Part shown: positions 24,060 to 36,389 of the stretch, one piece after another | How the letters are laid out: every line of letters begins with the position of its first letter | Numbering within the stretch: position 1 is the first letter of the stretch | Notes under the pieces: model-generated | Told to the model about the DNA's origin: nothing | What the model saw: the letters and a program-made list of their open reading frames with translations, nothing else | Database searches by the model: none | Translations under genes and position numbers: made by a program | Source: Sinotaia quadrata | Taxonomy: Eukaryota > Mollusca > Gastropoda > Architaenioglossa > Viviparidae | Assembly: GCA_028829895.1 (NCBI GenBank) | Contig: CM054180.1 | Coordinates: 89,653,135-89,717,134 of the forward strand | DNA length: 64,000 bases | Reading direction: 5' to 3'

Positions 24060-24790
24060 GCTTTCACTACATCCATAAGGAATTAACCAGGGAAGTCATG
24101 TTGTTCGGAGTTTTGAATACTCCGAGTTTGTTTTTTAACGATGCACACGTTACTTAATTCGTTGCAAGGCCGTGGAGTCAAGAATTTCGTGGATGATTTG
24201 ATTCTATGGACTAAGACTTGGGAGGAGGAATATTTGTTTTGTTATAAGATGTATTCAAAAGGCTGAAAGAAAGAAATCTCACAGCTCATCTAACCAAGTG
24301 TGAAATAGCATTTTCACTTAATTTTTGGGGCCACACACTAACTCAAGGAACTATATCGCACAGTTGAAAGAAACTGTAAGGCCAGAAGCAAAAACACAAG
24401 TTATCAGATTTGTAGGACTCTGCCGAATTTCAGTCTGCTGATTGATTTGATGTATAAACAAATGCCGATGAAAGTCGAGTGGGCAGAATAAGCCTGTCAA
24501 AACCCCTTTGCCACACTTAAAGACCTGACCTCAACTACCAGATCTGAGAACGGATGCAATTGATATTGGGCTAGGTACTGTATTATTACAATTGCATGAT
24601 GGGATGTAACACTGTGTTGCTTACGCCAGTCGTAAACTCTTGAAAAGCCAGAAAAGCATATTCGGCAAGTGAGATACAATATAACAATATCTTTTGGGCT
24701 GTTGAGAAGTTTGAAAATTATGTGTACAGATCATTCGTGATTGAATGCGATCGTCATCCATAAGCATTTTTAGCCAGGCAAAGTATACAA
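24060..24790 (+). pseudogene. Ty3/gypsy LTR-retrotransposon pol relic (reverse transcriptase to RNase H)
   Basis: Across several frames the translation gives, in order: a VLNTPSLF-like stretch (about 24110), VKNFVDDLILWTKTWEE with the FVDD active-site box (about 24177), LTAHLTKCEIAF, an FLGHTLTQGTI-like block (about 24330), FVGLC (about 24410), then RNase H features PDLRTDAIDIGLGTVLLQLHDG (about 24535) and VAYASRKLLK (about 24625), and a FENYVYRSFVIECD-like end (about 24715). This order and these motifs are typical of Ty3/gypsy pol. Frameshifts, stops and missing gag, protease, integrase and LTRs show a dead fragment. Confidence 0.85.
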
Positions 24791-25430
24791 ATAATCATTT
24801 GATGCGTTGATCATTGTTTCTAATGCAGTAAGATGTAAACTTTCATTACATCAAGGGAACCACCAATGTTGGTGATGATTAAATGCTTTGTAGCCAAATA
24901 CTAGTTTCTTTACTAAAATATATTTTGATTGTGTATTATTCATGACATGTTGCGTAATTTGCTCGAGTTTCTTCCCTGAATAATCTCTCGAGGAAATGGT
25001 GCAGAAATATAAATATCCTAGGGCAAATTACGATTTATACTTTTAGAATTTTTGTATTTCTTCTTAGTTATCAAGAGTTATTATTAGATAGTAATGCGTA
25101 TATTTTACTGGTAATTGTTAATGCTAACCATTTAGTCATCCTCATTCACACCTTACACCTGCCGCTTAAAGTTATAATCATAAACTTGAATGGAAATCAT
25201 TAGATCTGACAAGCGATTGTACAGGGAAGGGGCCGCTACACATTTAGAAGGACGGGGACTCTTGATTACCATATAGTCAGTTGCTTTCCACCATTTGACA
25301 TAGATGAAATGGGGAAGATAAAACTCCTTGTAATTTTACCACTAAAAATTGTCGTTCACAAACATGAGGAGAAAGGTCAAAGAATACTGAATCAGACCAA
25401 AATCATTTTGGAAACCCAGTATATAAATAT
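24791..25430. other. AT-rich DNA after the gypsy relic
   Basis: No integrase or LTR could be recognised here, and no other features were seen. Confidence 0.45.

Positions 25431-25523
<93 letters not shown>
25431..25523. repeat. (TATC)n microsatellite
   Basis: About 23 uninterrupted tetranucleotide units. Confidence 0.98.
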
Positions 25524-26206
25524 ACTGACTGAATGAGAGTAAATATGAATGTTTTATTAATTAGAACACTTAGAGATTTAACTTTGTTTTAGCCATAATT
25601 ATGTATGTATGTGAATGATAATATATGCATTTTTCTACAAAGACGCAATATGTGACATTATCGAGCATTTTGTTAGTGAATTTACTATTAATGCAATTTG
25701 TAAGCTCACATGTTGTAAGCACCAATTTTCCTTTGTGATTGTAAAATTCTATTTTTATATAGAAACACTAATTTTGCCTGTAACGTATTCGTTTATAAGG
25801 TGAAGTGTGAAAATTGGAAGATTTTATTTATGAACTTTTATGATAAATCACTCCTTTTTAACTAATTGGAAATGTTGATATATTTCTTGTCTTTGTATGA
25901 TGTTTGGTGCAAATATAATTCAAATGTATGGATAATTTTTTAATTGTTGAGTTGGCTAGTTGCTAAGATAGATTTAATGCTAAAATTATTACTCATATCT
26001 GCTAATGACAGCTGTTTCCTTGTCTACTCATGAGACAACCTTTCTGTTAGAGTAAATTTTATAGTTAGGTTTGTGTAAAATTTAAAGAAAAACCAAGATA
26101 ATGATTTTCAGAAATTTGAACAAAAAGAATTATTTATGGATGGCGAAGAAGAAAAATAATGAATTCTTAGTGCACCTTGGCTTTACTTTAGATACCAACT
26201 TGCCAT
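25524..26206. other. AT-rich DNA without recognised features
   Basis: No gene or repeat structure seen. Confidence 0.5.
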
Positions 26207-26515
26207 GTATTGGGTCACGTAAATGTGATCAGAAGGGGAGGCGAGCACATTGGCTTTAAATGCAAATTTAGTCACGTACTAGGTCACGTAAATGTGATTA
26301 TTAAGAGAAAGCTAACACATTGGCTGTACAAACATAGTCACGTACTAGGTCACGTAAATGTGATTATTAAGAGAAAGCTAACACCTTGGCTGTACAAACA
26401 TAGTCACGTACTGGGTCACGTAAATGTGATTATTAAGGGAAAGTGAACACCTTGGCTGTACAAACATAGTCACGTACTAGGTGACGTAAATGTGGTCAGT
26501 AAGTGAAAGCGAACA
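26207..26515. repeat. 66-bp minisatellite, about five copies
   Basis: The unit includes gtcacgtactaggtcacgta and aatgtgattattaag with acaccttggctgtacaaaca. The middle copies are almost identical; the first and last are more diverged. The 66-bp period keeps one frame open (26210-26446), which is an artefact. Confidence 0.92.
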
Positions 26516-26949
26516 CCTTATTCATGTGTCAGAACTTTAAGATCAAAGATTTGTGACGTGAAACTTTCTTAGAATTGTCAAATGAATCACTCTGTATATC
26601 TGAAATTAGGTTATAGGGATGCACAGACTAGACGGTATTGACAAGGATCATGTTCTAGTATGTCAGAATGTGTCAGACAAACCCTCAGCCAATCGAGAAT
26701 GAAGCATTATCCATTATATAATGAACACTGCATTCGAAGCAGTCAACAGTGCTTAAACTGTTGAATATGAAAGACAGGAGACTAACAAAAACAAGCATGC
26801 AATTATATATGCAGACATACTAGACAAACATTGCTGGATTTTGGAAATGAAATTTTGGCTTTGTTGAAAGGCTATTTTTGTTATTGGATTCAGGAAGAGA
26901 CATAATGCACTAATGTTTCGTCAAAGCAAGACTAACTAACAATTGTCAA
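26516..26949. other. AT-rich DNA without recognised features
   Basis: Nothing identified between two tandem arrays. Confidence 0.45.
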
Positions 26950-27070
26950 ACAGAAATGCTTCGAGATAACATATTAAACAGGAATGATTCGAGACAACAT
27001 ATCAAACAGGAATGATTCGAGACAACATGTCAGACAGGAATGATTCGAGACAACATATCAGACAGGAATG
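26950..27070. repeat. 28-bp minisatellite, four to five copies
   Basis: The unit is caggaatgattcgagacaac followed by atatcaaa, with single-base variants. It ends exactly where an A/B fragment begins. Confidence 0.9.
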
Positions 27071-27303
27071 GTCTCATTCTCATAAATGTTAACCATACGA
27101 TAATTAAAAAAAAAACTACTCACCCAGTTAAACTGGTTTGCATTACATCAGCAATTTTTATCATATTCTCAACTCGAGTGTTTACTCTAACTCTGACACA
27201 AAATACCATCATAAAGAGAGCCCAAGGTTGGGTTACTTAGACAATTTAACAACTTATATAAAAATTAAGTTTAGAAATGGGTTAGGTAAATTTACTCTGC
27301 CAA
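27071..27303 (+). mobile_element. Dispersed repeat A/B, copy 3 (right-end fragment)
   Basis: Matches the last 230 bp of the A/B element: gtctcattctcataa, ctactcacccagttaaactg, tctcaactcgagtgtttact, and the ctctgcca end. Only this 3' fragment is present. Confidence 0.8.
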
Positions 27304-28892
27304 AGACTGAAAATATTACTTAAAGTACGCTTAGTATAATCTGACTGGAGCTCACCATTTCAAGATACATAACTCTTGTCTCAAGCTGTCTGATAATTCA
27401 TTGTAGAATCTTATAATTTATTAGCTTGACATAAGTAAAAGGTAACATTGAAACAGTTGTCTATTATTTCTCAGCCTTACCAGTGCTAGTGCAACACATA
27501 CATATATAAATGAATACACATAAATATACACATACACACAAATATAAAAATAGCTATGCATATGGTTCGATAGTAAGTTTAACCTGACTGACCTTTCTCA
27601 GCAAAACCTTTTATCTCTAGGGATCTGGGAGAATTCTTTTCGAATGATGTTTATCCAACAGCGGCAGGATCTACTTTGATCTTTGATCTGATTTTGGGGT
27701 GCACAAAGATAGCCGAAGCTAGTCATGTGGTCGGTAAGTCAGGTGAATTTTTAAAATTTGACATACTAGGACGGCTAAGATTGTATAATACCACCAGCGA
27801 TCACCAGGGCCTTCCTCGCATGAGGCGAAATCATGGGTAGATGCAAAACGCGAGATCTTAAGTGTCTTGAAACCATGTAAATCTAAAGATGAATGAAATG
27901 TTGGGCAGCTACCCTCGCACCATCACAAAGACAAGAATACGAATCAAAATCAATGATTTAATCAAATACCATTTCAAGATATTAAAAATAAAGGCATGCA
28001 TATACACACCAAGATATGATAGAAATATAATTCACAATACACAACATTAACACACCCACTCATAATTTCTATTAATTATTTGTGCTAACAGCTGACACAC
28101 AAGTTTCTATTTCTTCCAAACATCACAGTTAAAGTTCAGAATAAGTAAAATCCAAATTGAAGTAAATCTATTTCTTCACCCTGATTTAGTGTTCAGTTTG
28201 ATATACTGATCTACCAAATAAACTTACACATAAACAGTCCACTTATTTTTATGAGCCATCTGTATAATAAGCTAATGGAGTATAATGGCTTAGATCATGC
28301 TTAATTCAAATTTATTTATCTATTCAAGTATATTGATTGAAGACATTAATTATACATACTCATACAATTTTAAATAATAAAGTTAAATCACGAAAAATCA
28401 AATAAGATGGATACAGAACAACATGAAAAGAAAGACGAACAAGATGGATAGAGAATATCTGGAATTTACAAGCTTGTAAAACCTGAGAATAATTCCTGAA
28501 AAAAGACATTATGTTCCTGCAGGTTGTCTTACTTAGAACAGCTATTACCATATGATATCGATCCCTACTTAATGTCCTTAACAAGTTTCTCTGATAATTA
28601 TAGAGGAGAAACCTCGTAACTGTTTTCCCAATGTCTCCCTGACACAATGGCAACTTCAATTGCAGCCATGAGTGTGCAAATGTCAAATCTGTCATGTTTC
28701 ACCCTGGCATACTCTCTTAGACTGGTTACAGTTTATCCACAGACTGGTCATAGTCCATTTATAGATTCTACACCATGAATTAGATCATCAGGAAATTGAA
28801 GCATCACGTGTGAATAAAAAGGCTTCTGCATACTATAATATTCAGTGATGCTTGAAAAATGTATTGGCTAATGATTCCTTCTTTCTATTTAT
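27304..28892. other. Intergenic DNA without firm features
   Basis: AT-rich. A 111-codon minus-strand frame at 28360-28695 has mixed composition but no recognisable domain, and its flanks offer no decisive splice signals. No RNA genes or transposon motifs were found. Confidence 0.45.
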
Positions 28893-28911
28893 CTCACACG
28901 CGCGCGCGCGC

Positions 28912-28945
<34 letters not shown>

Positions 28946-28955
28946 AAGAGAGAGG
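28893..28955. repeat. Compound (CG)n(TG)n(AG)n simple repeat
   Basis: A short run of CG dinucleotides changes to TG and then to GA, making a local purine/pyrimidine alternation. Confidence 0.92.
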
Positions 28956-29624
28956 ACGAGTATTACAGCGTTAAAACTACCAACATTCTCAATGTGAGCG
29001 TGTGAGGTAAGCATAGTGTAGCAGTATTTCCTTAGTCTGATTACGTTGGGGTGTAAATCCGATGTTGTCGTCAACTTATCAGTAAAACATGTTGATGTAA
29101 GTTGATTCATGTGAATTCCATTCAAGTACCAATATGGTGGAAATTGTAGCTTGAGTTTGATCTAAAGATTTCAAGAAGATTATTTTGAATGTTCTTCAAG
29201 GTACGCTTAGTAAATGCATACAGAAATCAAGAACATTCCATGTGATGTGCTGGATAGCCTACGTGAAATTCAGGACGATTCTCTATGGTGTGCTTGGTCA
29301 GCACATTGATGATTCTGGAACATTTGTATAACATGCCTCTAGAAGAGATATGCGGGTCCACTGCCTAAGTAAGAAAGACTTGTTGCAGCCATGTTATTGT
29401 GAACCATGTGCAGGTGAAAGCACCCTACTTTGAGCAGGTTAAGTGTATTGACTTTAATTATTTCTCTGAAACTCTACTCTCATTTCCGTGATGATATCCA
29501 TGAACTTGATTAAGTATTTATGATAATTGGCTGCTATTTCTATGCTAGGATAAACTTAACAATTGTCCAATGTTAATTGAACATTGTTGTTAAGTGATAT
29601 AAATGTCAGCGCTCTTTGATTATA
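28956..29624. other. AT-rich DNA without recognised features
   Basis: No gene is supported here. Confidence 0.45.
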
Positions 29625-29998
29625 TTTATATATTATATATTTGATTTGTTGATTTAATAAATTTATTGACCTTATTACACACATTAATAACCATAAGTTG
29701 GAAATACAGTGGTTGGATGGGGGCTCGCTAAATAGAGATTAAAGGTGCATTTGTCTTCTCCTTTAGTAAGAAGTTTTCTACCATAGAAATATTGTGTGAC
29801 GGTAAATGCTTGTCTTTAATGTTGTGGAAGAGAGAAAACGTTTAGAGCACCCGCATATCTGCCTCGTGAGAGAGGTGAGTGATGCCTTCTGGAGAATTAT
29901 TAATAACATAAATTAAGTTTCTCATCACTTGTAATTAGTTATGGATGATTAATTAATAACAATAACCATAACCATTAACCAGGTAGCGTAGGCGTCAT
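29625..29998 (-). mobile_element. Dispersed repeat A/B, copy 4 (left-end fragment)
   Basis: Reverse-oriented copy of the A part. From 29998 leftward it carries the gacgcc-type start, ctaattacaagtgatgagaa, the cttact...gaagacaaat stretch, the gcgagcc box and tttattaaatcaacaaatca. The B part is missing. Confidence 0.8.
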
Positions 29999-30029
29999 AG
30001 AGAGATAACTTATTAATAATATGACAAAA

Positions 30030-30862
30030 GATGAGCTCCAAGAGACAGAAATCATAACACCTCTTGACTTTTAAATAGATTCTGGCAATAAGGAACTTGG
30101 CAAAGCACTCACTGATCAACTTTGGATAACTTTTAAAAATGTTTAAGATAAAGAGAAAACTGATGATAAAGATTGAGCCACAAGCCAAGCTATACAAGTA
30201 AGCTTCTCAAAGTTCAACAAACCAGAAGCAACAACAACAGCAAACCCATCTAACCAGTGAAAAGGAAACTGACACAAACAATATCTGGAAAATACTGTCC
30301 AAAAATGAACTCCTCCCAGACACATAAAGGATGCCTTCTCACAGACACCTAGATGAAAAGAAAATCCAAACCAAATCCACTAAGACAAAGCAAAAAATAG
30401 CCAACACACTGATGTAATACACAGAAATAAAGAACAAATCATCCAAAATGAACCAGAACACAACAAGAAAACAGACACAATGATGGAAATTAAGGCCGTC
30501 CTTAAGTACACAAAGGTGCTTGAGGCTCCTCTTCTCTCACCCTTGTCTGAGCCAGTATTAACAACACCAATAAAGCCACCAACATCTGAACAAATGGAAA
30601 CAACAGAATCGGAGAAAGCAACCAAAAGAAAGACAAAAGAGGAACAGGCCACCATCCAATATTCGGGGAGCCCAGGAAAAAAGTAACTCAGTCAACATCA
30701 GACAGGGCGAAAAACAAAACAGAAAACAACACCTACAACCACCACCAACAAAGACAACAGTCCTGAGTATAGAGAGCAATGTTATCTGCAATGGGGATTT
30801 TTCAGCCACCCCATTGCGGACATGATTCAGTTAATATTGGATCATCTCTACTGGCCGCTAGC
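30030..30862 (+). other. Module D: A/CA-rich sequence related to the interior of the hAT element
   Basis: Best-matching part is 30784-30850 (ctgcaatggggatttttcag, then ccaccccattgcgga), which aligns with 10947-11010. The catctggaaaat-like phrase and aacaacaac-rich context are also shared. Two unrelated-looking contexts carrying the same block imply a dispersed repeat, perhaps the first ORF of a retroelement. In one frame both copies give a QWGYYNHPIADLIQ / QWGFFSHPIADMIQ peptide, which I do not recognise. A 68-codon frame at 30480-30686 lies within and is unidentified. Confidence 0.5.
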
Positions 30863-30865
30863 ACC

Positions 30866-31585
30866 GTCTAGTGATATTTGTATTGTATTTTGTATGTGGT
30901 CTAGTGATATTTGTATTGTATTTTGTATGTGGTCTAGTGATATTTGTATTGTATTTTGTATGTGGTCTAGTGATATTTGTATTGTATTTTGTATGTGGTC
31001 TAATGATATTTGTATTTTGTGTGTTGTCTGGTGCTATATGTGTTTTGTATTTTGTTTGTGGTCTAGTAATATTTGTATTTTGTATGTTGTCTAGTAATAT
31101 TTGTGTTTTATATTTTGTATGTGGTCTAGTGATATTTGTTTTGTATTTTGTATGTGGTCTAGTGATATTTGTGTTTTGTTATTTTTATGTGTATTCTAGT
31201 GATATTTGTTTTGTATTTTGTATGTGGTCTAGTGATATTTGTGTTTTATATGTTGTCTGGTGCTATATGTGTTTTGTATTTTGTATGTGGTCTAGTGATA
31301 TTTGTGTTTTGTATTTTATATGTAGTCTAGTGATAATTGTGTTTTGTTATTTTTATGTGGTCTAGTGATATTTGTATTGTATTTTGTATGTGGTCTAGTG
31401 ATATTTGTTTCGTATTTTGTATGTGGTCTAGTGATATTTGTTTTGTATTTTGTATGTGGTCTAGTAATATTTGTTTCGTATTTTGTATGTGGTCTAGTGA
31501 TATTTGTATTTTGTAAGTTGTCTGTTGCTATTTGTTTGTGGTCTGGCGCTATTAGTGTTTTGTATTTTGTATTTTAATGCTATTT
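30866..31585. repeat. 33-bp minisatellite, about 21 copies
   Basis: The unit gtatgtggtctagtgatatt plus tgtattgtatttt occurs in tight tandem. Several units have small indels, and the last third contains hybrid units (ttgtctggtgctatatgt). Open frames rich in V, F, Y, C and I arise because 33 is a multiple of three. Confidence 0.94.
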
Positions 31586-32520
31586 GTTATGTGTGACAAG
31601 GGTTTGTGTACTCGAATTTTAAAAAAAAATAGAATGAGGCCTGTAAGGGGAGGGGTGATGGTCCAGGGAGAGATGGAGAAGAGGGCAAGTTCCGTGTTTA
31701 TTTTTATTTTGTAGTAGTCTTTTGGTCATTTGGTAGGCAGGTTGTACTTTGTACTAGTTGTTTGGTCAGTTGATAGTGGGGTTGTTTTGTAAGGGTCTTT
31801 TGGTCAGTTGGTAGGGAGCCTTTTGACCATCCATTTGGTCGTGTTGAATTCTGTTGAACCATTTGTGAGTGATTGTTTGTATCTTCCTTTTGTATATTGG
31901 CAAGTTTTCAAACTAGCACTAAATGTAGTGTTGTATTAGATTAGGCTATAAGCTTTCATAGATAAATAGATTTGATTCACTTTTTAACTGCAGTAGAAGT
32001 ATATGTAATTAGTAAAGGAACATATTATATTTGGTATTTATGTATTTTTGATGTGTAAATTTATATGTGTTCGCATATTTATATGATTTATATATGTGAG
32101 AAACCTTTTTCAATAGCGTCTCAATATTTTGTTTTCTACTTTACTGTTAACATATTATATTAAATCATACGCTAGTAAAAAGTTATTTTAAAACTTAAAA
32201 ATGTTGATATGTAACAAAAACGTAATTCTTGGGTATTGTAATTCGCAATTAAAGCAATATAAAGAAGACATTTAGGATAAATGCGCCAATTCTAGTAGTC
32301 AGTACCTGACTTTCATGAAGGGGTCTGTCGTTCGCATTTCCATATTATCTGCAATGGCATGCTAGAGTCGGGCGTGCATTGTATTATATAGACTATGTAT
32401 TGCTTAAGATGAAATAAGGAGAAATGATAAACAATTAAAGTGTTCCTGCGTCGTCTGTCACCAGCACTTCTGTCAACTTGTGTCCACTTACATCATTATG
32501 TACAAGAACCGACTCACCCC
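31586..32520. other. AT-rich DNA after the 33-bp array
   Basis: A ggtcagttggtagg-like phrase recurs three or four times at 31720-31850 in T/G-rich sequence. No gene is supported. Confidence 0.45.
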
Positions 32521-32577
<57 letters not shown>

Positions 32578-32632
32578 ACATATGCATACACACATCACGC
32601 ATGCACACAGGCACACACACGCAGACCTACAA
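32521..32632. repeat. (AC)n microsatellite
   Basis: An AC tract with ATGCATACACAC and GCACAC interruptions towards its right end. Confidence 0.96.
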
Positions 32633-33394
32633 ACACGAGTGTATATATACCCACATTATTTCTATGCTGATCAGTAGTAGACAGTGAGTGTGAATTGTGA
32701 ATTATCTACATATACATTTTCAATATTTTGAAACTTCCAATTCAAACCGAATTTAATGAAAACAATAATTTGAACACAAATCTTGCATTCGTAGAATTTG
32801 ATTTACCAAACGTGTAACATAAATGAACATTTCTCTCCAAAAGTTTCAGAAGAATTACCGGTATATGTTTTTAGCTTTGCATTCGGTAATTTGAACTAAC
32901 AACTTCTTTTTCAGGTAATGGTGACTGTACAAGAACATAGACCCATCTCACAAAGGACACGTAATAATTCATTTGAAACAAACATTAATTATTTTAGAAA
33001 AGCTATAAAACAAAAAATATCATGAACAGTTAACTCATGACACCTGAACTGAAAGTCATGTTTGTTTTATTTAAAGCCATAAGTGCTTCAAAATGGCGTG
33101 CATATCTGGATACTTAAATTAATGTCCCATTTGTTGATTAAAATTCAAAATCTCCCCCCCACACACACACACATACCCCTCCCCAGCCTACTGAACATAA
33201 ACGCAGTGCTACCTGTACATGTTCTTTTTATGATAAACCACAAACATCGTCTGCATAATTCCCTGGCACATGGAATCAACTTACTAGCTTTTCTAACTTT
33301 TCTCATTCACAACAAACATAATTGTACCGATTGAATTTATTAGCCACCTCTTACTCCCCCACCCCCTTTTAAAGTAATTCATCGCTATACACTC
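32633..33394. other. AT-rich DNA without recognised features
   Basis: A short (AC)n run lies near 33160. No gene is supported. Confidence 0.45.
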
Positions 33395-33515
33395 GAGATG
33401 GTTAAGTCGATGTTCCATACTCATTCATGTATTCAAAATGGCTAAGTAAAATGTTCCAAACTCATTCATGTATTTAAGATAGCTAATTCGAATGTTCCCA
33501 AAACATCCATGCATT
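33395..33515. repeat. ~41-bp tandem repeat, three diverged copies
   Basis: Units with aaatggctaagtaaaatgtt and ccaaactcattcatgtatt vary at many positions. Confidence 0.75.
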
Positions 33516-33825
33516 ATGTGCGCATGTTTCATCTCACATCGCCACTAACCTCCTGTTTCTTAAACGGTGTTTTAGTTTTATGCAGTCACTATCACCTACC
33601 CTCGCCTCTTTGGTGTTGCACAAGAAAGCAATTCTTTCATCCTGAACATCTGTCGTTTATTTTATTGTTTATGATTCTCCAATAAATATATAAAAGGACA
33701 GTTAATTTTGTACGGCATATGAACAACACATGCATATATACAAAAACCAAATATTATTATTGAAAATTAATCATATTGCCTAATCATTTCTCTCACATAA
33801 TTAGTTGACATTTTCTTGTATCGTT

Positions 33826-33870
33826 TTCACACGCACACACACACGCACACACATACGCGCGCGCACACAT

Positions 33871-33911
<41 letters not shown>

Positions 33912-33940
33912 ATATATATTTTTATATATATATATATGTA
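33826..33940. repeat. Compound (AC)n / (TA)n microsatellite
   Basis: CACACG and CACACA repeats pass into TATATA sequence. Confidence 0.96.
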
Positions 33941-34734
33941 GTCTCTTTCAATTCAATATTTTGAAATGCTTCCAGTGAGAAACACTCTTTAAACTTGCAA
34001 CTTGAAAGATTTTATCATTATTTCTTCTGTTATTTAATTAATTAGAAGCAAATTTTGTCTGCAATAATGCAGAAAAATTACAGTGTCATTCCAAGTCGAG
34101 ATTCACTCAAAGTCTTATGTCAAAAATAGTGCCATACAGAACAAAAGAGAACTGCAGATGAATTTGTTCTGAAGGCATATTAATGTGCTGAGCAAAAGAG
34201 TATTACAGCCCTGAAGTATAGTTCTTATCGACTGGATGTTTGTGCTTGGAGCTTAGCTGGTGGACAGGGGAGGCAATTATGCCATGACTCGCTCTTTCCG
34301 GTTCCTTCATGTTTCTTCACTTTTACAACGGTGTTCCTCCTCACTCTACATCGCCACCAAAACCCAGGGGACGGTGGTGGCATGGCTCCAATCAATCATC
34401 CGCTAGAAACGAACAAGCCGGCCACAAATCTGGAATAAAAGAAGTAATTAATGACCAAAAAGGACCCAAGTTATTTGCTTGAAGCTCTGCAGTCAATTAC
34501 GAAATAAGAACATATTTTAAATTACATTAAATAGTGAGACTGCTTTGAAGGTAATGCTAATGAAGAAGCTCAAAGGAACAATAAAAGTTGTTAGATGGAA
34601 ATTCCATTGAGTACATGATTTGCTAAAAGATTTATGTTAAGTGGAGCACCGAAAAATTTCATATATCATTAAATGATACGTATTTGTACGACGTCAGCTA
34701 GTTAATAAGCACTTCGAAATGCCACGCCTAGTCA
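33941..34734. other. Intergenic DNA with a locally GC-richer patch
   Basis: A patch at about 34230-34440 is clearly richer in G and C than its surroundings (for example ccaggggacggtggtggcat), but I find no frame, splice pattern or transposon motif that explains it. Confidence 0.4.
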
Positions 34735-35165
34735 AGATAAGCACTTCGAAATGCCACGCCGAGTCAAGATAAGCACTCTGAAATACCACGCCTAGTCAAG
34801 ATGAGCACTTCGAAATGCCACGCCGAGTCAAGATAAGCACTCTGAAATACCACGCCTAGTCAAGATGAGCACTTCGAAATGCCACGCCTAGTCAAGATAA
34901 ACACTTCGAAATGCCACACCTAGTCAAGATAAGCACTTCGAAATGCCACGCCTAGTCAAGATAAGCACTTCGAAATGCCACGCCTAGTCAAGATAAGCAC
35001 TCTGAAATGCCACGCCTAGTCAAGATAAGCACTTCGAAATGCCACGCCTAGTCAAGATAAGCACTCTGAAATACCACGCCTAGTCAAGATAAGCACTCTG
35101 AAATGCCACGCCTAGTCAAGATAAGCACTCTGAAATGCCACTAGTAAAGATAAGCACTCAGAGAA
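34735..35165. repeat. 32-bp minisatellite with a 64-bp higher-order pattern, about 13 copies
   Basis: The unit is agataagcacttcgaaatgc followed by cacgcctagtca. Variants (cctag/ccgag, ttcgaaatg/tctgaaata, gataagc/gatgagc) alternate in pairs at 34755-34890, so a 64-bp dimer has been copied there. Spacers are absent, so this is not a CRISPR array. Confidence 0.93.
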
Positions 35166-35193
35166 ACCTTGAAGATAAGCACTTCCGATATGC

Positions 35194-35312
35194 CACGAAT
35201 AGTTAAGATAAGGACTCCTAACTGCATGAATTAATTAATAAAAGATAAGGACTCCTAACTGCATGAATTAATTAATAAAAGATAAGGACTCCTAACTGCA
35301 TGAGTTAATTAA
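35194..35312. repeat. 37-bp tandem repeat, three copies
   Basis: The unit gataaggactcctaactgca plus tgaattaattaataaaa lies directly after the 32-bp array. Its gataag start suggests it grew from a 32-bp unit. Confidence 0.9.
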
Positions 35313-35539
35313 TGAAAGATGGACGATTAATTAAAATTAATTAGTCAGAAATTTCCCTAAAATATACATTACTAACAGATAGATATACTAGTTACTGAAA
35401 CAATTTTATCTGAAAAACTACTTAGTGCTTGACTTAATGTAAGATAATCTATCTTTAATGCATAGTTTAATAAATAATAATCACCAATTGTGCATGGACT
35501 AATAAATTATATATGCTAATTGAAGTTAAGCTGACAGAT

Positions 35540-35553
35540 ATATATATATATAG

Positions 35554-35621
<68 letters not shown>
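35540..35621. repeat. (TA)n(GATA)n microsatellite
   Basis: A short TATATA run, then about 17 TAGA units. It is the same motif as the TATC tracts, on the other strand. Confidence 0.97.
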
Positions 35622-35829
35622 TACCAGAACACAGTTAAGTGCTTGGTTTAGTAAATTATTTTATATATAATTGTTATTGTAATGAAATTTGGAAATATAT
35701 TTTTTTAAAATTAAAGTTTCATGTAATTAGTGCACTAAGGTGTTAGAAGTAATAACATGTAGCTATAACTAGATTTTCTCATGGTTATCTCTGCGTATGT
35801 TGATTTTATGGATTACAATAGCCATGTAG

Positions 35830-36000
35830 GTCCTAGGCACTGAGCTATATTTAAATGGAGAGGACATCCAGTGATAGCAAGCGTTGCCGAGGTGTCGCTA
35901 ACTGAAGTTTCAGTGTGACCATTTTGAGAATACCAGCCTAACATAACAATACTGAAGACAATTTGTTGGAAAGCATTCATTATTTTCAAAATATGCCTCA
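35830..36000 (+). repeat. Dispersed duplicate, copy 1 of a TG-associated sequence
   Basis: gacatccagtgatagc and ggaaagcattcattatt with aaaatatgcctcag resemble 36410-36515 and 36700-36735. The two larger copies are roughly 500 bp apart. Confidence 0.6.
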
Positions 36001-36166
36001 GTTAATATTGTTATATAATCATATTAAATTAATTTTATCAGATATTTATTATATAATAAAGTCTTTTACATTTTAAATGGTGAAATAAACATTCTTGAAA
36101 ATATTCATTTGTAGCAGTATGCAATCACTAAGTGTCAAAAATAGTTTGCCCTCACATTTAAAAACA

Positions 36167-36170
<4 letters not shown>

Positions 36171-36212
<42 letters not shown>
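36171..36212. repeat. (TG)n microsatellite
   Basis: About 20 TG units, the first of three TG tracts in 500 bp. Confidence 0.96.
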
Positions 36213-36213
<1 letters not shown>

Positions 36214-36311
36214 TGTTTTAATTTGTGTGTATTTCAGGTTTATTATTATGTCTTTTCAAAATCAAAGCACATACTACATAATCTTTACCTATATTATATA
36301 TATATATATTA

Positions 36312-36315
<4 letters not shown>

Positions 36316-36387
<72 letters not shown>
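36316..36387. repeat. (TG)n microsatellite
   Basis: About 36 TG units preceded by a TATATA stretch. Confidence 0.97.

Positions 36388-36389
<2 letters not shown>

Noticed and set aside
34735..35165. CRISPR-like array of 32-bp repeats
   Set aside because: Repeats are contiguous with no spacers and the DNA is eukaryotic. The same holds for the 31-bp array at 56571-56912.
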